Assembly: GCA_016462445.1 (NCBI GenBank)
Contig: JAEMTE010000001.1
Location: forward strand, 26,133 to 90,132
Reading direction: 5' to 3'
DNA length: 64,000 nt
Source of the DNA: Candidatus Nanopelagicus sp.
Lineage (GTDB): Bacteria > Actinomycetota > Actinomycetes > Nanopelagicales > Nanopelagicaceae
Positions 20,511 through 31,831 of the stretch are shown in pieces; position 1 is the stretch's first letter, and each line of letters begins with the position of its first letter. Both the position numbers and the translations under genes were made by a program. The notes beneath the pieces were generated by a model. The model did no database searches. It was not told the DNA's origin and saw only the letters and a program-made list of their open reading frames with translations.

Positions 20511-21593
20511 ATGGCCTCAGTTGTATTCAAACAGGCATCACGAATCTATCCTGGAACTACCAAACCGGCAGTAGATAAATTAGATCTAACTGTTAATGAT
20601 GGTGAGTTTCTTGTACTAGTTGGACCATCAGGTTGCGGTAAATCAACATCACTACGTATGTTGGCAGGCCTTGAAGAGATTGATACTGGATCAATTCATA
20701 TCGGTGATAAAGATGTAACAAATGTTGCACCTAAAGATCGCGATATCGCAATGGTCTTTCAGTCATACGCTCTCTACCCACATATGTCGGTGGCTGAAAA
20801 TATGGGCTTTGCTTTAAAGATTGCTGGGGTTTCAAAAGAAGAGCGAGATAAGCGCGTACTTGATGCCGCAAAATTATTAGATTTAGAGGATTACTTAGAT
20901 CGCAAACCTAAAGCACTATCTGGTGGTCAACGCCAGCGGGTTGCAATGGGACGAGCAATTGTTCGCGAGCCACAAGTTTTCTTAATGGATGAACCATTAT
21001 CAAACCTTGATGCAAAGCTTCGAGTAGCAACTCGTACTCAAATTGCAGCGCTACAACGTCGTCTTGGAATTACCACTGTTTATGTAACCCATGATCAGGT
21101 TGAGGCGATGACTATGGGAGATCGCGTAGCAGTTCTTAAAGATGGCTTACTACAACAGGTTGATACCCCGAGAAATCTTTATGAGAAGCCGCAAAATGTT
21201 TTCGTAGCTGGCTTTATTGGATCTCCTGCGATGAACTTATTAACCGCTTCAGTATCTGGTGGAAAGGCGATGCTAGGAAACCTTGGTATTGCTGTTCCAT
21301 CATCTGCTGGTTCATCTATCACAGTTGGAATCAGGCCAGAGGGTTTAACGCCAGCATCTACTGGCTTTGAAGTAGCAGTTGAGGTGGTTGAAGAGCTTGG
21401 CTCTGATGCTTATGTTTATGGCAAGCCAGTAGATAAGGCGCTGAAGTTTGCTAATACAACTGAGGAGCTTGGTCAGATAATTATTAGATGGGATCCAAAG
21501 AATCCACCTAAGGCTGGTCAAACAGTAACTGTTGGTGTTAATGCCGATGTAGTTCACCTATTTGATGCCACATCTGGTAAGCGTATTAATTAA
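20511..21593 (+). CDS. ABC transporter ATP-binding protein, MsiK/UgpC sugar-transport type
   Basis: VGPSGCGKSTSLRMLAGLEEI, LSGGQRQRVAMGRAIVREP, C-terminal TOBE-like domain; ATG at 20511 with GGAAGAAGGAG SD. Confidence 0.9.
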   Translation: MASVVFKQASRIYPGTTKPAVDKLDLTVNDGEFLVLVGPSGCGKSTSLRMLAGLEEIDTGSIHIGDKDVTNVAPKDRDIAMVFQSYALYPHMSVAENMGFALKIAGVSKEERDKRVLDAAKLLDLEDYLDRKPKALSGGQRQRVAMGRAIVREPQVFLMDEPLSNLDAKLRVATRTQIAALQRRLGITTVYVTHDQVEAMTMGDRVAVLKDGLLQQVDTPRNLYEKPQNVFVAGFIGSPAMNLLTASVSGGKAMLGNLGIAVPSSAGSSITVGIRPEGLTPASTGFEVAVEVVEELGSDAYVYGKPVDKALKFANTTEELGQIIIRWDPKNPPKAGQTVTVGVNADVVHLFDATSGKRIN

Positions 21594-21602
21594 GTAGAAA
21601 TT

Positions 21603-21635
21603 AAAAAGCCCCACTCTAAGTGAGTGGGGCTTTTT
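21603..21635. terminator. Bidirectional intrinsic terminator between convergent ABC ATPase and icd genes
   Basis: AAAAAGCCCCACTC...GAGTGGGGCTTTTT hairpin with A and T tracts on both sides. Confidence 0.93.
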
Positions 21636-21644
21636 GTTTAAAGT

Positions 21645-22859
21645 TTAAGCCATAGCTTTTTTTAAGTTCTCATCTATCGCTGCTAAAAACTCCTGAGTAT
21701 TAAGCCAAGGGGCATCTTTACTTATTAATAGTGCAAGATCCTTTGTCATCTTGCCACTTTCTACAGTTTCAATACAAACTCGCTCAAGTGTTTTTGCAAA
21801 CTCTGCAACCTTAGGTGTGTTATCTAACTTTGCTCGGTGGGCCAAACCTTGTGTCCAGGCAAATATTGATGCAATGGGATTTGTTGAGGTTGCTTTACCT
21901 ACTTGGTGATCTCGGAAGTGACGGGTAACTGTGCCATGAGCTGCTTCGGCCTCAACAGTTTTACCATCTGGTGAGAGTAGTACTGAGGTCATAAGACCGA
22001 GTGATCCATAGCCTTGGGCAACAGTGTCTGATTGAACATCACCATCATAATTTTTACATGCCCAGATATAGCCACCCTCCCACCGAAGTGAGGTCGCTAC
22101 CATGTCATCAATTAAACGGTGGTCATACTCCAACTTATTTTTAGCAAACTCTTCCTTAAACTCTTTATCAAAAACCTCAGCGAATATATCTTTAAACCGG
22201 CCATCATATGCTTTTAAAATTGTGTTTTTAGTAGAGAGAAAAACAGGATACTTCCTTAATAATCCGTAATTAAATGATGCTCGAGCAAAGTCTCGGATTG
22301 AATCATCTAGGTTATACATTGCCATGGCAACGCCAGAGGAGGGGAAATCAAATACATTAAACTCCATTGGCTTTGAGCCATCCTCTGGTGTGAAGGTAAC
22401 GGTTAGCTTTCCAGCACCAGGAACTCGGAAATCTGTAGCTTTATATTGATCACCATAAGCATGACGGCCAATCACGATTGGCTTTGTCCAGTGTGGAATT
22501 AACCGTGGCACATTTTTAATAATAATTGGCTCACGAAAGATTACTCCGCCTAAAATATTACGGATAGTGCCGTTTGGAGATTTCCACATCTTCTTTAAAT
22601 TAAACTCTTTAACCCGGGCCTCATCTGGTGTGATAGTTGCGCACTTAACACCAACGCCATGTTTTTGAATTGCATGAGCTGAGTCAATAGTTACCTGATC
22701 ATCAGTCTTATCTCGATACTCAATACCAAGGTCGTAGTACTCAAGATTTAGATCTAAGTAAGGAAGGATTAAAGAGTCTTTAATGAATGACCAAATAATT
22801 CGAGTCATCTCATCACCATCTAATTCAACAACTGTTCCCTCGACTTTGATTTTATTCAT
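21645..22859 (-). CDS. icd: NADP-dependent isocitrate dehydrogenase
   Basis: [61 protein letters not shown] motifs. Confidence 0.96.
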   Translation of the reverse strand: MNKIKVEGTVVELDGDEMTRIIWSFIKDSLILPYLDLNLEYYDLGIEYRDKTDDQVTIDSAHAIQKHGVGVKCATITPDEARVKEFNLKKMWKSPNGTIRNILGGVIFREPIIIKNVPRLIPHWTKPIVIGRHAYGDQYKATDFRVPGAGKLTVTFTPEDGSKPMEFNVFDFPSSGVAMAMYNLDDSIRDFARASFNYGLLRKYPVFLSTKNTILKAYDGRFKDIFAEVFDKEFKEEFAKNKLEYDHRLIDDMVATSLRWEGGYIWACKNYDGDVQSDTVAQGYGSLGLMTSVLLSPDGKTVEAEAAHGTVTRHFRDHQVGKATSTNPIASIFAWTQGLAHRAKLDNTPKVAEFAKTLERVCIETVESGKMTKDLALLISKDAPWLNTQEFLAAIDENLKKAMA

Positions 22860-22870
22860 TATTTCTCCTC

Positions 22871-23827
22871 TTACAAATCTTTAACATCTGCTTGTTTGGT
22901 GCGAACCGCTTCAGCTGCAACCTTAAGGCTAGCGAGCTCATCGACAGTTAACTTTGTCTCAACTACTTTATTAATACCATTCTTACCAATTTGTGCTTCA
23001 ACTCCTAAATAAACTCCAGTAATTCCATATTGACCATCAACCCAAGCGCAAACTGGCATTACCTCATTTGAATCGGTGATTACTGCTTTCGCCATTCGGG
23101 CAGCAGCAGCAGATGGTGCGTAGTAGGCAGAACCAGTTTTAAGCAATGCCACGATCTCAGCCCCGCCATTTCTAGTTCTATCTACTAAATCTGCAATCTC
23201 ATTGGCTGATAAAAGATCAGATAATGCTTTGCCATTTACTGTGCAGCGGCTTGGTACTGGCACCATTGTTTCACCATGTGAGCCAAGTGTTAGCGTCTTA
23301 ACTGCTGATACCTCAACTCCACATTTTTCAGCAACAAAGTTAGTAAAGCGAGCAGTATCTAACATGCCAGCTTGGCCAATAACCTTGTTATAGGCAAACT
23401 TAGTTGCGATTTGAGCAAGTGCGGTCATTTCATCTAATGGATTAGAGACCACAATAATTACTGCATTTGGTGAGTGCTTTGCAATATTTTCGGCTACTCC
23501 GCGAACAATTCCCGCATTTACACCAATTAAATCCATTCTACTCATGCCAGGTTTACGAGGTAGGCCTGCTGTAATTACTACAACATCTGAGTTAGCAGTT
23601 TTCTCATAACCGCCACCTTCAGTAGTAGTGGTTGCACCAATTACCTTTGTTTCAAAATTTTCAATTGATCTAGATTGATTTATATCTAATGCTAATCCTT
23701 CAGATTTTCCTTCAACAATATCGGTTAAAACTACACTCTCAAATATGTCATATTCAGCAAGGCGAAGTGCGGTTGTTGAACCATAGAAACCTGCCCCTAC
23801 CACAGTAACTTTTCCAGATCTGCTCAA
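22871..23827 (-). CDS. mdh: Malate dehydrogenase
   Basis: [53 protein letters not shown] motifs; TTG start. Confidence 0.94.
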   Translation of the reverse strand: MSRSGKVTVVGAGFYGSTTALRLAEYDIFESVVLTDIVEGKSEGLALDINQSRSIENFETKVIGATTTTEGGGYEKTANSDVVVITAGLPRKPGMSRMDLIGVNAGIVRGVAENIAKHSPNAVIIVVSNPLDEMTALAQIATKFAYNKVIGQAGMLDTARFTNFVAEKCGVEVSAVKTLTLGSHGETMVPVPSRCTVNGKALSDLLSANEIADLVDRTRNGGAEIVALLKTGSAYYAPSAAAARMAKAVITDSNEVMPVCAWVDGQYGITGVYLGVEAQIGKNGINKVVETKLTVDELASLKVAAEAVRTKQADVKDL

Positions 23828-23892
23828 TTTGATCCTCTCAATTTATAGAGCCAATATTACTGATTTATGCGGGAAGAACTAAATCGGCCTAT

Positions 23893-24138
23893 CTATCTTG
23901 CGTTGGGCAGCGAAAGTGCCAGAATAAACAATAAAAGACAGATTGCAATTGGCAGAATTAGTTCAATATTTCGCTTAACTTTTAATTGCGAATACCTAGC
24001 TAAAGCAAAGGCGCTAGCGCCAAGAGATAAAATAATGGAACCAGTTCGTACCGCCCCACTAATTGCAATAACTATACCAACCACAACAACTACCATTGAG
24101 AATCTACGAATTTGATCTAAGGTGAAGCTTTCTTTCAT
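23893..24138 (-). CDS. DUF3017-like small membrane protein
   Basis: 81 aa, two or three TM segments, located between folD and mdh as is common in actinobacteria. Confidence 0.7.
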   Translation of the reverse strand: MKESFTLDQIRRFSMVVVVVGIVIAISGAVRTGSIILSLGASAFALARYSQLKVKRNIELILPIAICLLLFILALSLPNAR

Positions 24139-24969
24139 TTAATTTGCCAACTCAATTACATTGCTAAGTAACATTGCCCTAGTCATTGGTCCGACCCCAC
24201 CTGGCATTGGCGCAAAATAAGATGCAACTTTAATTACTGTTGGATCAATATCGCCAAGTAATCCAGTTACTCCTCTAGTAATTCCTACATCAATTAAGAC
24301 AGCACCGGGCTTAACCATCTCAGGCTTTATAAAGTGAGCAGAGCCAAGAGCGGCAACTACAATATCTGCCTCTTTAATTAGCTCTAGTAAATTAGTAGTT
24401 GCTGAATGAGCCAAGGTGACTGTGGCATTGATTGGTTTTTGTGATAATAAAATTGAAAGCGGCCGTCCAACTGTTGCACCACGGCCTATTATTAAAACCT
24501 TTGAACCAGATAATTTAATTTTATACTCATTTAATAAAGCAAGAATTGCCTTTGGTGTGCAAGGAACTAAGCTCTTTGCTCCTAGTACTAATTTCCCTAA
24601 ATTAACTGGGTGTAATCCATCTGCATCTTTATCTGGATCTATTGCTAACAAAACCTCTTCAGAATTAACCCCACTCGGTAATGGCAGTTGCACGATAAAT
24701 CCAGTGCACTCTGTGTTTTGATTCAAATCTTTAACCGCCTTAATTATCTCCCCAGTATTTGCGGTAGCGGGAAGATTTACTTTAATTGATTTAATTCCAA
24801 TTTGCGCACAATCTCTATGTTTGCCCTCAACGTAGGCAAGTGAGCCAGGATCATCTCCCACCAATATTGTGCCAAGTCCTGGTTGTTTATTTGATTTAGA
24901 AAGATTAGACAACAGATTACTCTTTACCTTTTCGGCAAGTGCTTTGCCATCCATAATCACTGCGCTCAT
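24139..24969 (-). CDS. folD: Methylenetetrahydrofolate dehydrogenase/cyclohydrolase
   Basis: GLGTILVGDDPGSLAYVEGKHRDCAQIGI, GFIVQLPLPSGV, GRGATVGRPLSILL, PMPGGVGPMTRAMLL motifs. Confidence 0.97.
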   Translation of the reverse strand: MSAVIMDGKALAEKVKSNLLSNLSKSNKQPGLGTILVGDDPGSLAYVEGKHRDCAQIGIKSIKVNLPATANTGEIIKAVKDLNQNTECTGFIVQLPLPSGVNSEEVLLAIDPDKDADGLHPVNLGKLVLGAKSLVPCTPKAILALLNEYKIKLSGSKVLIIGRGATVGRPLSILLSQKPINATVTLAHSATTNLLELIKEADIVVAALGSAHFIKPEMVKPGAVLIDVGITRGVTGLLGDIDPTVIKVASYFAPMPGGVGPMTRAMLLSNVIELAN

Positions 24970-26057
24970 TAAGCAAGCCTACCCTTGTCCTGCTTTTTCT
25001 TTAAAATAATTGAGATCAAATGCATGACTAACATAACTAGTAACAATTGCCCTGCTACTAATAGACCAATACGAAGTGGATTTACACCAACTGGTGACAT
25101 ATTGGCAGAGATTAGGGAGCCGGAGGTAATAAATGCCAGGATCACCGAACCACTAATTGAGATAACTAGGAACCTTAGTTTTAACTGCTGTATATCTTTT
25201 TTATTTAACTTTAGATTTGAGATTAAATAAAGATTAATCCATCCGTAAATTGCAATCAGAATACTCCCAACCCCAACCCATAAATGCCTGCCACTAGGAA
25301 GGGCTGCCAAGGCAGGTATTGCTGGAATCTCACGCAGATCAAATATGAATGGTGAAATATTAGTTGCATCTCCTAAGGAGAATCCAGATCCTAAAATATA
25401 ACTTAGAGTAGCAAAAGCTATATTTGGTAGATATAACAACTGTAAAAGTAGTAACAAAATACCGCCTAAGATCCCCGGCTGAATAATAATTGTTAAGTTT
25501 TTTGCAGTTGTAAAGTTAAAAAGTAGCGAGATTGAAAATACTAAGGCAGCAACTCCTAACATAAATAGAAAAAGCTGTGCGGGTAATTTTAAGAAGGGAT
25601 CTAATTTGATTGGAGTTGTTACACTTATTAGTAATAGAAATAAAGTTACTAATGCTCTGGGCCAATTAATAGATACCTGTGAATTAATAGAAACTGCAGC
25701 AAGAAAGAGGTATACCAAGGTATAGGAGAGTATGAAATAGGCTCTACTAATTTTTTTATTTTGAAATACCTCTAAAACTCGTTTATAACCATTTCGCATA
25801 GTCAGCCATGGCAAAATTACTACCCCAATTGGTAGGTATGAAAGGTATCCAGTTATTTCATTGGTGGTTATATAAAAAGGAGTTAGGTGCGCACCTAACC
25901 AAAGCCAAACCGCAGCACGTAATGGATCAGATGTAGTTCCGTAGGTACTACCTGCAGTTGCCCAGGCAAATAAAGTAATAAAAGCTAGTGGAAATAAAAT
26001 AATTAAGACTGATCTGATCACCTGTTGCAGCGCTATCAATAGCCTACGCGCAACCAT
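24969..26057 (-). CDS. DUF6350-like polytopic membrane protein
   Basis: About 9-10 hydrophobic segments; position between sucD and folD matches actinobacterial DUF6350 proteins. Confidence 0.65.
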   Translation of the reverse strand: MVARRLLIALQQVIRSVLIILFPLAFITLFAWATAGSTYGTTSDPLRAAVWLWLGAHLTPFYITTNEITGYLSYLPIGVVILPWLTMRNGYKRVLEVFQNKKISRAYFILSYTLVYLFLAAVSINSQVSINWPRALVTLFLLLISVTTPIKLDPFLKLPAQLFLFMLGVAALVFSISLLFNFTTAKNLTIIIQPGILGGILLLLLQLLYLPNIAFATLSYILGSGFSLGDATNISPFIFDLREIPAIPALAALPSGRHLWVGVGSILIAIYGWINLYLISNLKLNKKDIQQLKLRFLVISISGSVILAFITSGSLISANMSPVGVNPLRIGLLVAGQLLLVMLVMHLISIILKKKQDKGRLA

Positions 26058-26075
26058 TATTTTCCTATCTGCAAT

Positions 26076-26957
26076 TTATCCATTCAAGATCTTGCGCATC
26101 AAGTTAGCGGTTTCACTTGGTGTTTTACCAACCGCAACACCGACAGCCTCTAATGCTTCTTTCTTTGCAGCAGCAGTACCTGATGAACCAGAGACAATTG
26201 CGCCTGCATGACCCATTGTTTTTCCCTCAGGTGCGGTAAAGCCAGCAACATATCCAACTACCGGCTTTGTTACATACTCTTTAATAAATTGCGCAGCCCG
26301 CTCCTCCGCATCCCCTCCTATTTCACCAATCATCACAATTGCCTTGGTCTCTGGATCATCTTGAAAAGCACGTAAACAATCTATGTGAGTGGTGCCAATA
26401 ATTGGATCACCACCAATTCCAACTGCCGAAGTAAAACCAAAGTCGCGAAGTTCAAACATCATTTGATAGGTAAGAGTTCCAGATTTAGAAACTAAGCCGA
26501 TCTTTCCAGCACCGGTAATATCTGCTGGAATAATTCCAAGATTAGTTTTACCTGGGCTAATAATGCCTGGACAGTTTGGACCAAGTATCTGAGTTGTGCC
26601 TTTACTAACAGAGTAGGCATAAAAAGCTGCCACATCATGTACTGGAATGCCTTCAGTAATTACTACTACCAGCGGCATAAGCGCATCTATTGCATCTAAT
26701 ACTGCAGCCTTTGCAAACTTTGGTGGTACAAAAACAACAGAGGCATTGGCACCAGTTGCTGTAATTGCCTCTTTAACTGAATTAAATACTGGAATTAAAA
26801 CCCCATCCATATCAACACTTTGCCCACCTTTGCCAGGTGTTACCCCAGCAACAATCTTTGTACCAGCCTTAAGCATTCGCTTTGTGTGTTTAGTTCCCTC
26901 AGAGCCAGTCATACCCTGCACAATTACCTTGGTATTTTCAGTTACAAAGATTGCCAT
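26076..26957 (-). CDS. sucD: Succinate-CoA ligase alpha subunit
   Basis: [68 protein letters not shown] motifs. Confidence 0.97.
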   Translation of the reverse strand: MAIFVTENTKVIVQGMTGSEGTKHTKRMLKAGTKIVAGVTPGKGGQSVDMDGVLIPVFNSVKEAITATGANASVVFVPPKFAKAAVLDAIDALMPLVVVITEGIPVHDVAAFYAYSVSKGTTQILGPNCPGIISPGKTNLGIIPADITGAGKIGLVSKSGTLTYQMMFELRDFGFTSAVGIGGDPIIGTTHIDCLRAFQDDPETKAIVMIGEIGGDAEERAAQFIKEYVTKPVVGYVAGFTAPEGKTMGHAGAIVSGSSGTAAAKKEALEAVGVAVGKTPSETANLMRKILNG

Positions 26958-28117
26958 TAGATTGCTGCTAACTGCGCTGCTTTTGCAGCCGCGCCATCCA
27001 TAGTGTCAAGTTGTTGAATTAATGGATGATTAGCCTCATTTAAAATCTTTCTTCCAAGCTCTACATTGTTACCATCTAGGCGAACCACAATAGGTTTAGT
27101 TGCTTTATCACCAAGCATTGCAAGTGCTTGCACAATTCCATTAGCTACTGCATCACATGCAGTAATACCACCAAAAACATTAACAAAAACACTTCTAACA
27201 TCAGCATCACCTAAAATAATTGATAGACCATTTGCCATAACCTCAGCAGATGCTCCGCCACCAATATCTAGGAAGTTAGCGGGCTTAACGCCATGTTTTT
27301 CCCCGGCATATGCCACAACATCTAAGGTGCTCATTACCAGCCCTGCACCATTACCAATAATTCCAACTTGACCATCTAGCTTTACATAATTTAAATCTTT
27401 TTCCTTCGCTAGTGCTTCTAGTGGATTTGTTGCTGCATGATCTACTAGCTGCTCATGATCTGGATGTCTGAACCCAGCATTATCATCTAATGTTACTTTG
27501 CCATCGAGTGCAATAATTTTGCCATCTTTGGTTTTAACTAACGGATTAATCTCCATCAAGGTTGCATCCTCTTTAACAAAGGCTTGCCATAATTTAATTA
27601 AAACCTCAGCTACCTGATCTAAGACATCAGCTGGAAACTGCCCACCCTTTACGATCTCTAATGCTTTGGCTTTATCAATTCCGATATTTGGATCAATTCC
27701 AACTCTGGCTAATTTCTCTGGCGTTTTATGTGCGACCTCTTCGATCTCCATACCACCGGCAACAGATGCCATTACTAAAAAGTTTCGATTAGCGCGATCT
27801 AATAAAATTGCTAAATAGTATTCAGATTCAATTGGAGCTGCTTGGGCAATCATTACTTTATTAACTATGTGACCTTTAATATCCATACCTAAAATTGCTT
27901 TAGCTTTTTCTTTTGCATCAGCTGCATTATCGGCAAGCTTTACACCACCTGCTTTGCCTCTGCCACCAACCTTTACCTGCGCCTTAATAACAACTTTGCC
28001 ACCAATTTTACTTGCAGCAGCCTCTGCCTCATCTGCGGTAGTAGCAACCGCGCCAGCTAATACTGGAATTTGATGGGATTGAAATAGATCGCGTGCTTGA
28101 TACTCAAAAAGATCCAC
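26957..28117 (-). CDS. sucC: Succinate-CoA ligase beta subunit
   Basis: [55 protein letters not shown] motifs; GTG start. Confidence 0.97.
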   Translation of the reverse strand: MDLFEYQARDLFQSHQIPVLAGAVATTADEAEAAASKIGGKVVIKAQVKVGGRGKAGGVKLADNAADAKEKAKAILGMDIKGHIVNKVMIAQAAPIESEYYLAILLDRANRNFLVMASVAGGMEIEEVAHKTPEKLARVGIDPNIGIDKAKALEIVKGGQFPADVLDQVAEVLIKLWQAFVKEDATLMEINPLVKTKDGKIIALDGKVTLDDNAGFRHPDHEQLVDHAATNPLEALAKEKDLNYVKLDGQVGIIGNGAGLVMSTLDVVAYAGEKHGVKPANFLDIGGGASAEVMANGLSIILGDADVRSVFVNVFGGITACDAVANGIVQALAMLGDKATKPIVVRLDGNNVELGRKILNEANHPLIQQLDTMDGAAAKAAQLAAI

Positions 28118-28178
28118 TAATTATCCCCGATCAAATTTAACTCTGTAAGGTGTAATAGTAATGAGATAAGCAATATAT

Positions 28179-30392
28179 TTATAATTTTTCAACTGGTGCA
28201 TATCTAAGCAGCAGCCGCTTCTCTCCTAATGAGCCAAAATTAATGGTTGCCTCTGCTCGATCACCCTCACCAGTCACATCAATCACAGTTCCTAAACCAA
28301 AGGTGTCATGTGATACCCGCTCACCAACCTCTAACTTCATAGTGTTACTAACTTTGCCAGTTGGTTTAGGAGCGGTAAATGAACGCCTGATTGTTGATTT
28401 AATTGGTGAAGCTTTTTCTTGCGCTTGATTCCATTCAATCACCGAATCTGGAATCTCACTTAAAAATCTAGATGCTGCATTGTAATTTGGCGCCCCCCAA
28501 GATGAGCGATACTCAGCTCTTGTAATAAATAAGTTCTCTCTTGCTCTTGTTAATCCAACATAGGCCAGCCGGCGCTCCTCTTGTAACTCATCTGGATCAC
28601 CAAGTGTTCTAGAGTGCGGAAATACTCCCTCCTCCATTCCAGTTAAAAAAACAGTTGGAAACTCAAGTCCTTTTGCAGTGTGAAGTGTCATCATTGTTAC
28701 CACACCACCATGATCTTCACCCTCTGGAATTTGATCAGCATCTGCAACAAGTGAGACATCCTCTAGGAAACCTACTAGTGAAATTTCTTCTCCCTCATCA
28801 ACCTCACCCTCTTCATACTCAGTTGCAACTGCAACTAACTCCTCTAAGTTTTCAACTCTAACCTCATCTTGTGGATCTTTACTCTCTGATAACTCAGTTA
28901 ATAATCCAGATTGTTCTAAAACAGCTTGCGCAATAACAGATGGCCTAGTCTTTGCCTCAACTAATGTTTGTAGTGATTGAATTAATTTAACAAACTCAAT
29001 TAAGGAGGCGGAGGATCTTTGGGCAATCTCCTGATTCTTCTCAACCTCACATAATGATTGCCAAAAACTTAAGTTGTTAGCTTGTGCATAGAGATCTACT
29101 AAATCAAGTGCTCGATCACCAATACCGCGTTTAGGAGTATTAATAATCCGCCGCATCGATACCTCATCATTTGGATTAACAATCACTCGCAAATACGCTA
29201 GAAAATCCTTAATCTCTTTTCGCTCATAAAATCTAACTCCACCTACTACTTTGTATGGAATTCCTACCCGCATAAAAACCTCTTCAAAAACACGAGATTG
29301 GGCGTTGGTGCGGTAAAAAATAGCGGTATCTCCTGGGTTTGAACTTCCTAAATCTCGCAACCTATCTATCTCGCGTACCACAAAATCTGCCTCATCATGC
29401 TCACTCTCGGCAATATGGCCAATAATCATTGAGCCAGTTCCAGCATCTGACCATAGGTTCTTCTCTTTGCGATTATCATTATTTGCAATAACTGCATTTG
29501 CAGCATTTAAAATATTTTGTGTCGAGCGGTAATTTTGCTCTAATAAAATTGTCTTAGCATTTGGATAATCTGCTTCAAATTGCAGGATATTACGAATATT
29601 AGCCCCCCGAAATGCGTAGATTGATTGATCAGCATCTCCCACCACACAAAGCTCAGCAATTGGGAAACCTTCTATTTCACTGCCTACTAACTCTTTAATT
29701 AAAATATATTGCGCATGATTTGTATCCTGATACTCATCAACTAAAATATGCTTAAAACGGGAGCGATACTTTGACCGAGCATCTGGGTATCGCTGCAAAA
29801 CTTCAACTGTCTTTGCGATTAAATCATCAAAATCCATTGAGTTAGCACCAGTTAATCGCTTTTGATAGATAGCAAATACTTGTGCCACAATCTCTTGAAA
29901 TTGATCTTTGGCTTGATTTAAATAATCAGCTGGTCCCATTAACTCATTTTTTGCTTGTGAGATTAATGAAGCCACCGCTCGCGGGGCATAACGCTTTGCA
30001 TCTAAGTTCATATCTCGCATTACTAAGGTAATTAAACGTAGTGAGTCACTTTGATCATAGATAGTAAATGAATTGGTATAGCCAAGTAATGATGCCTCTT
30101 TACGCAAAATACGAACACATGCTGAGTGAAAGGTTGATACCCACATCATCTTGGCGCGATCACCTACTAATTGCGCAACCCGTTCCTTCATCTCACCAGC
30201 TGCTTTATTTGTGAAGGTGATTGCTAATACCTCATATGGTGCAACATTGCGCTCGGCAAGTAGATAGGCAATCCGCCTTGTTAAAACTCTTGTTTTGCCA
30301 GAGCCAGCACCTGCTACAACCAATAATGGCGAGCCTTCATGTTTAACCGCTGCTAATTGTTGAGTATTTAAACCATCGGTTAGTGCGGGCAT
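28179..30392 (-). CDS. pcrA: UvrD/PcrA family DNA helicase
   Basis: LNTQQLAAVKHEGSPLLVVAGAGSGKTRVLTRRIAYLL, VDEYQDTN, TLHTAKGLEFPTVFLTGMEEGVFPH motifs; C-terminal GERVSHDTFGLGTV. Confidence 0.96.
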   Translation of the reverse strand: MPALTDGLNTQQLAAVKHEGSPLLVVAGAGSGKTRVLTRRIAYLLAERNVAPYEVLAITFTNKAAGEMKERVAQLVGDRAKMMWVSTFHSACVRILRKEASLLGYTNSFTIYDQSDSLRLITLVMRDMNLDAKRYAPRAVASLISQAKNELMGPADYLNQAKDQFQEIVAQVFAIYQKRLTGANSMDFDDLIAKTVEVLQRYPDARSKYRSRFKHILVDEYQDTNHAQYILIKELVGSEIEGFPIAELCVVGDADQSIYAFRGANIRNILQFEADYPNAKTILLEQNYRSTQNILNAANAVIANNDNRKEKNLWSDAGTGSMIIGHIAESEHDEADFVVREIDRLRDLGSSNPGDTAIFYRTNAQSRVFEEVFMRVGIPYKVVGGVRFYERKEIKDFLAYLRVIVNPNDEVSMRRIINTPKRGIGDRALDLVDLYAQANNLSFWQSLCEVEKNQEIAQRSSASLIEFVKLIQSLQTLVEAKTRPSVIAQAVLEQSGLLTELSESKDPQDEVRVENLEELVAVATEYEEGEVDEGEEISLVGFLEDVSLVADADQIPEGEDHGGVVTMMTLHTAKGLEFPTVFLTGMEEGVFPHSRTLGDPDELQEERRLAYVGLTRARENLFITRAEYRSSWGAPNYNAASRFLSEIPDSVIEWNQAQEKASPIKSTIRRSFTAPKPTGKVSNTMKLEVGERVSHDTFGLGTVIDVTGEGDRAEATINFGSLGEKRLLLRYAPVEKL

Positions 30393-30449
30393 ATTGGTAA
30401 GTCTATCGGTGGGTAAGACAGGGGTAATTGCTGAGGTAATCTTGCGCAG

Positions 30450-31175
30450 ATGGAGCCATTAAATGACAGTGAGATCGAGCGAGTATTAGTAGTAACAGCA
30501 CATCCAGATGATTGTGATTTTGGCGCAGCGGGAACTATTGCACTTTGGAGCGCTAAAGGAATCAAAGTCTCATACTGCATCTGCACAAATGGTGATCAAG
30601 GCGGGGAGGATCCAACTGTTGCGCGGGAGGAAATGCCAAAGATTCGCCAACGAGAGCAGCGTGAAGCAGGGCTAGCAGTTGGTGTTAGCGATATAACTTT
30701 TTTAAATTACCGTGATGGTTGGCTAGTTCCAACAATTGAATTACGTAAAGATATTGTGCGTCAAATTCGCATTACTAAACCTGATCGAATGGTTATCCAA
30801 TCACCAGATCGAAATTGGGATCGTTTATTTGCATCCCATCCAGATCATATGGCAGCAGGTGAGGCGGCAATTCAGGCGGTTTATCCAGATGCCCGAAATG
30901 CTTTTGCATTTGAAGATTTATTAAAGAATGAAGGGTTAGAGCCTTGGCGAGTAAAAGAGGTTTGGGTTATGTCTACTCAAAACCCAGATCACTTTGTTGA
31001 CATCACAACAACCTTTGATAAGAAGATGAAGGCGTTGCACTCACATGTTAGTCAGACTGCTCATAATGAAAATCTAGAAAATATGGTTCGCGAGTGGGGT
31101 GAGCGAAATGCACTCGCAAATAATCTACCGACTGGATCAGTTGCTGAGGTGTTTAAGATTGTTAATACTAATTAA
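30450..31175 (+). CDS. PIG-L (LmbE-like) deacetylase
   Basis: VVTAHPDDCDFGAAGTIALW zinc motif; ASHPDHMAAGEAAIQAVYPDARN. Confidence 0.92.
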   Translation: MEPLNDSEIERVLVVTAHPDDCDFGAAGTIALWSAKGIKVSYCICTNGDQGGEDPTVAREEMPKIRQREQREAGLAVGVSDITFLNYRDGWLVPTIELRKDIVRQIRITKPDRMVIQSPDRNWDRLFASHPDHMAAGEAAIQAVYPDARNAFAFEDLLKNEGLEPWRVKEVWVMSTQNPDHFVDITTTFDKKMKALHSHVSQTAHNENLENMVREWGERNALANNLPTGSVAEVFKIVNTN

Positions 31176-31831
31176 CGAACCCTTACTTTTTCAATAGCAA
31201 TTTTTTGTTTAGGCGTGCCATCGGTTTTATCACCAACTACTCCATCTTTTGCGATTGCTTGAATTATTTCAAGTCCTTTAGTTACCTTGCCCCAAATTGT
31301 GTAGCTAGGCGGCAGTGATGTGTCTTCATAAACAATAAAAAACTGACTGCCATTTGTTGAAGGACCGGAGTTAGCCATTGCAACTACCCCTGCTGGATAG
31401 TTTGCCTCAATGGCTTTAGGTAGATTTTCATCTCGGTAAGAAAAATTTGGTCCGCCAGATCCAGTTGCAGTTGGATCACCGCATTGCAAAACATAAATAT
31501 TATTAGTAGTTAGCCGGTGGCATAGCGACTGATCAAAAAAACCACCATTTGCTAGTGCTGATAAAGCAAAAACTGTTACTGGGGCATTTTTACCATCTGC
31601 CTCGATCACTACATCACCACAGTTTGTAGTAAATGTGAAGGTCTTATTTTTAAATGGCCCCTTAACCTCAGGTGGGGTTATATTTTTAGCGGTATGACCT
31701 TTTGCTTTTGTTACCTTACAACTAACTATCTTTGGTGCTTTTGAAGGAGCTGCAGATGCAAGTGGTGAAAAGATTGAAGTAGAAATAAAAAACACAGCTG
31801 CAATAGCGATTGCTTTTTCTCTCTTTTTCAT
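31172..31831 (-). CDS. Secreted cyclophilin-type peptidyl-prolyl isomerase
   Basis: Signal peptide ...SPLASAAPSK; FFDQSLCHRLTT, GVVAMANSGPSTNGSQFFIVYED, IWGKVTKGLEII motifs. Confidence 0.92.
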   Translation of the reverse strand: MKKREKAIAIAAVFFISTSIFSPLASAAPSKAPKIVSCKVTKAKGHTAKNITPPEVKGPFKNKTFTFTTNCGDVVIEADGKNAPVTVFALSALANGGFFDQSLCHRLTTNNIYVLQCGDPTATGSGGPNFSYRDENLPKAIEANYPAGVVAMANSGPSTNGSQFFIVYEDTSLPPSYTIWGKVTKGLEIIQAIAKDGVVGDKTDGTPKQKIAIEKVRVR

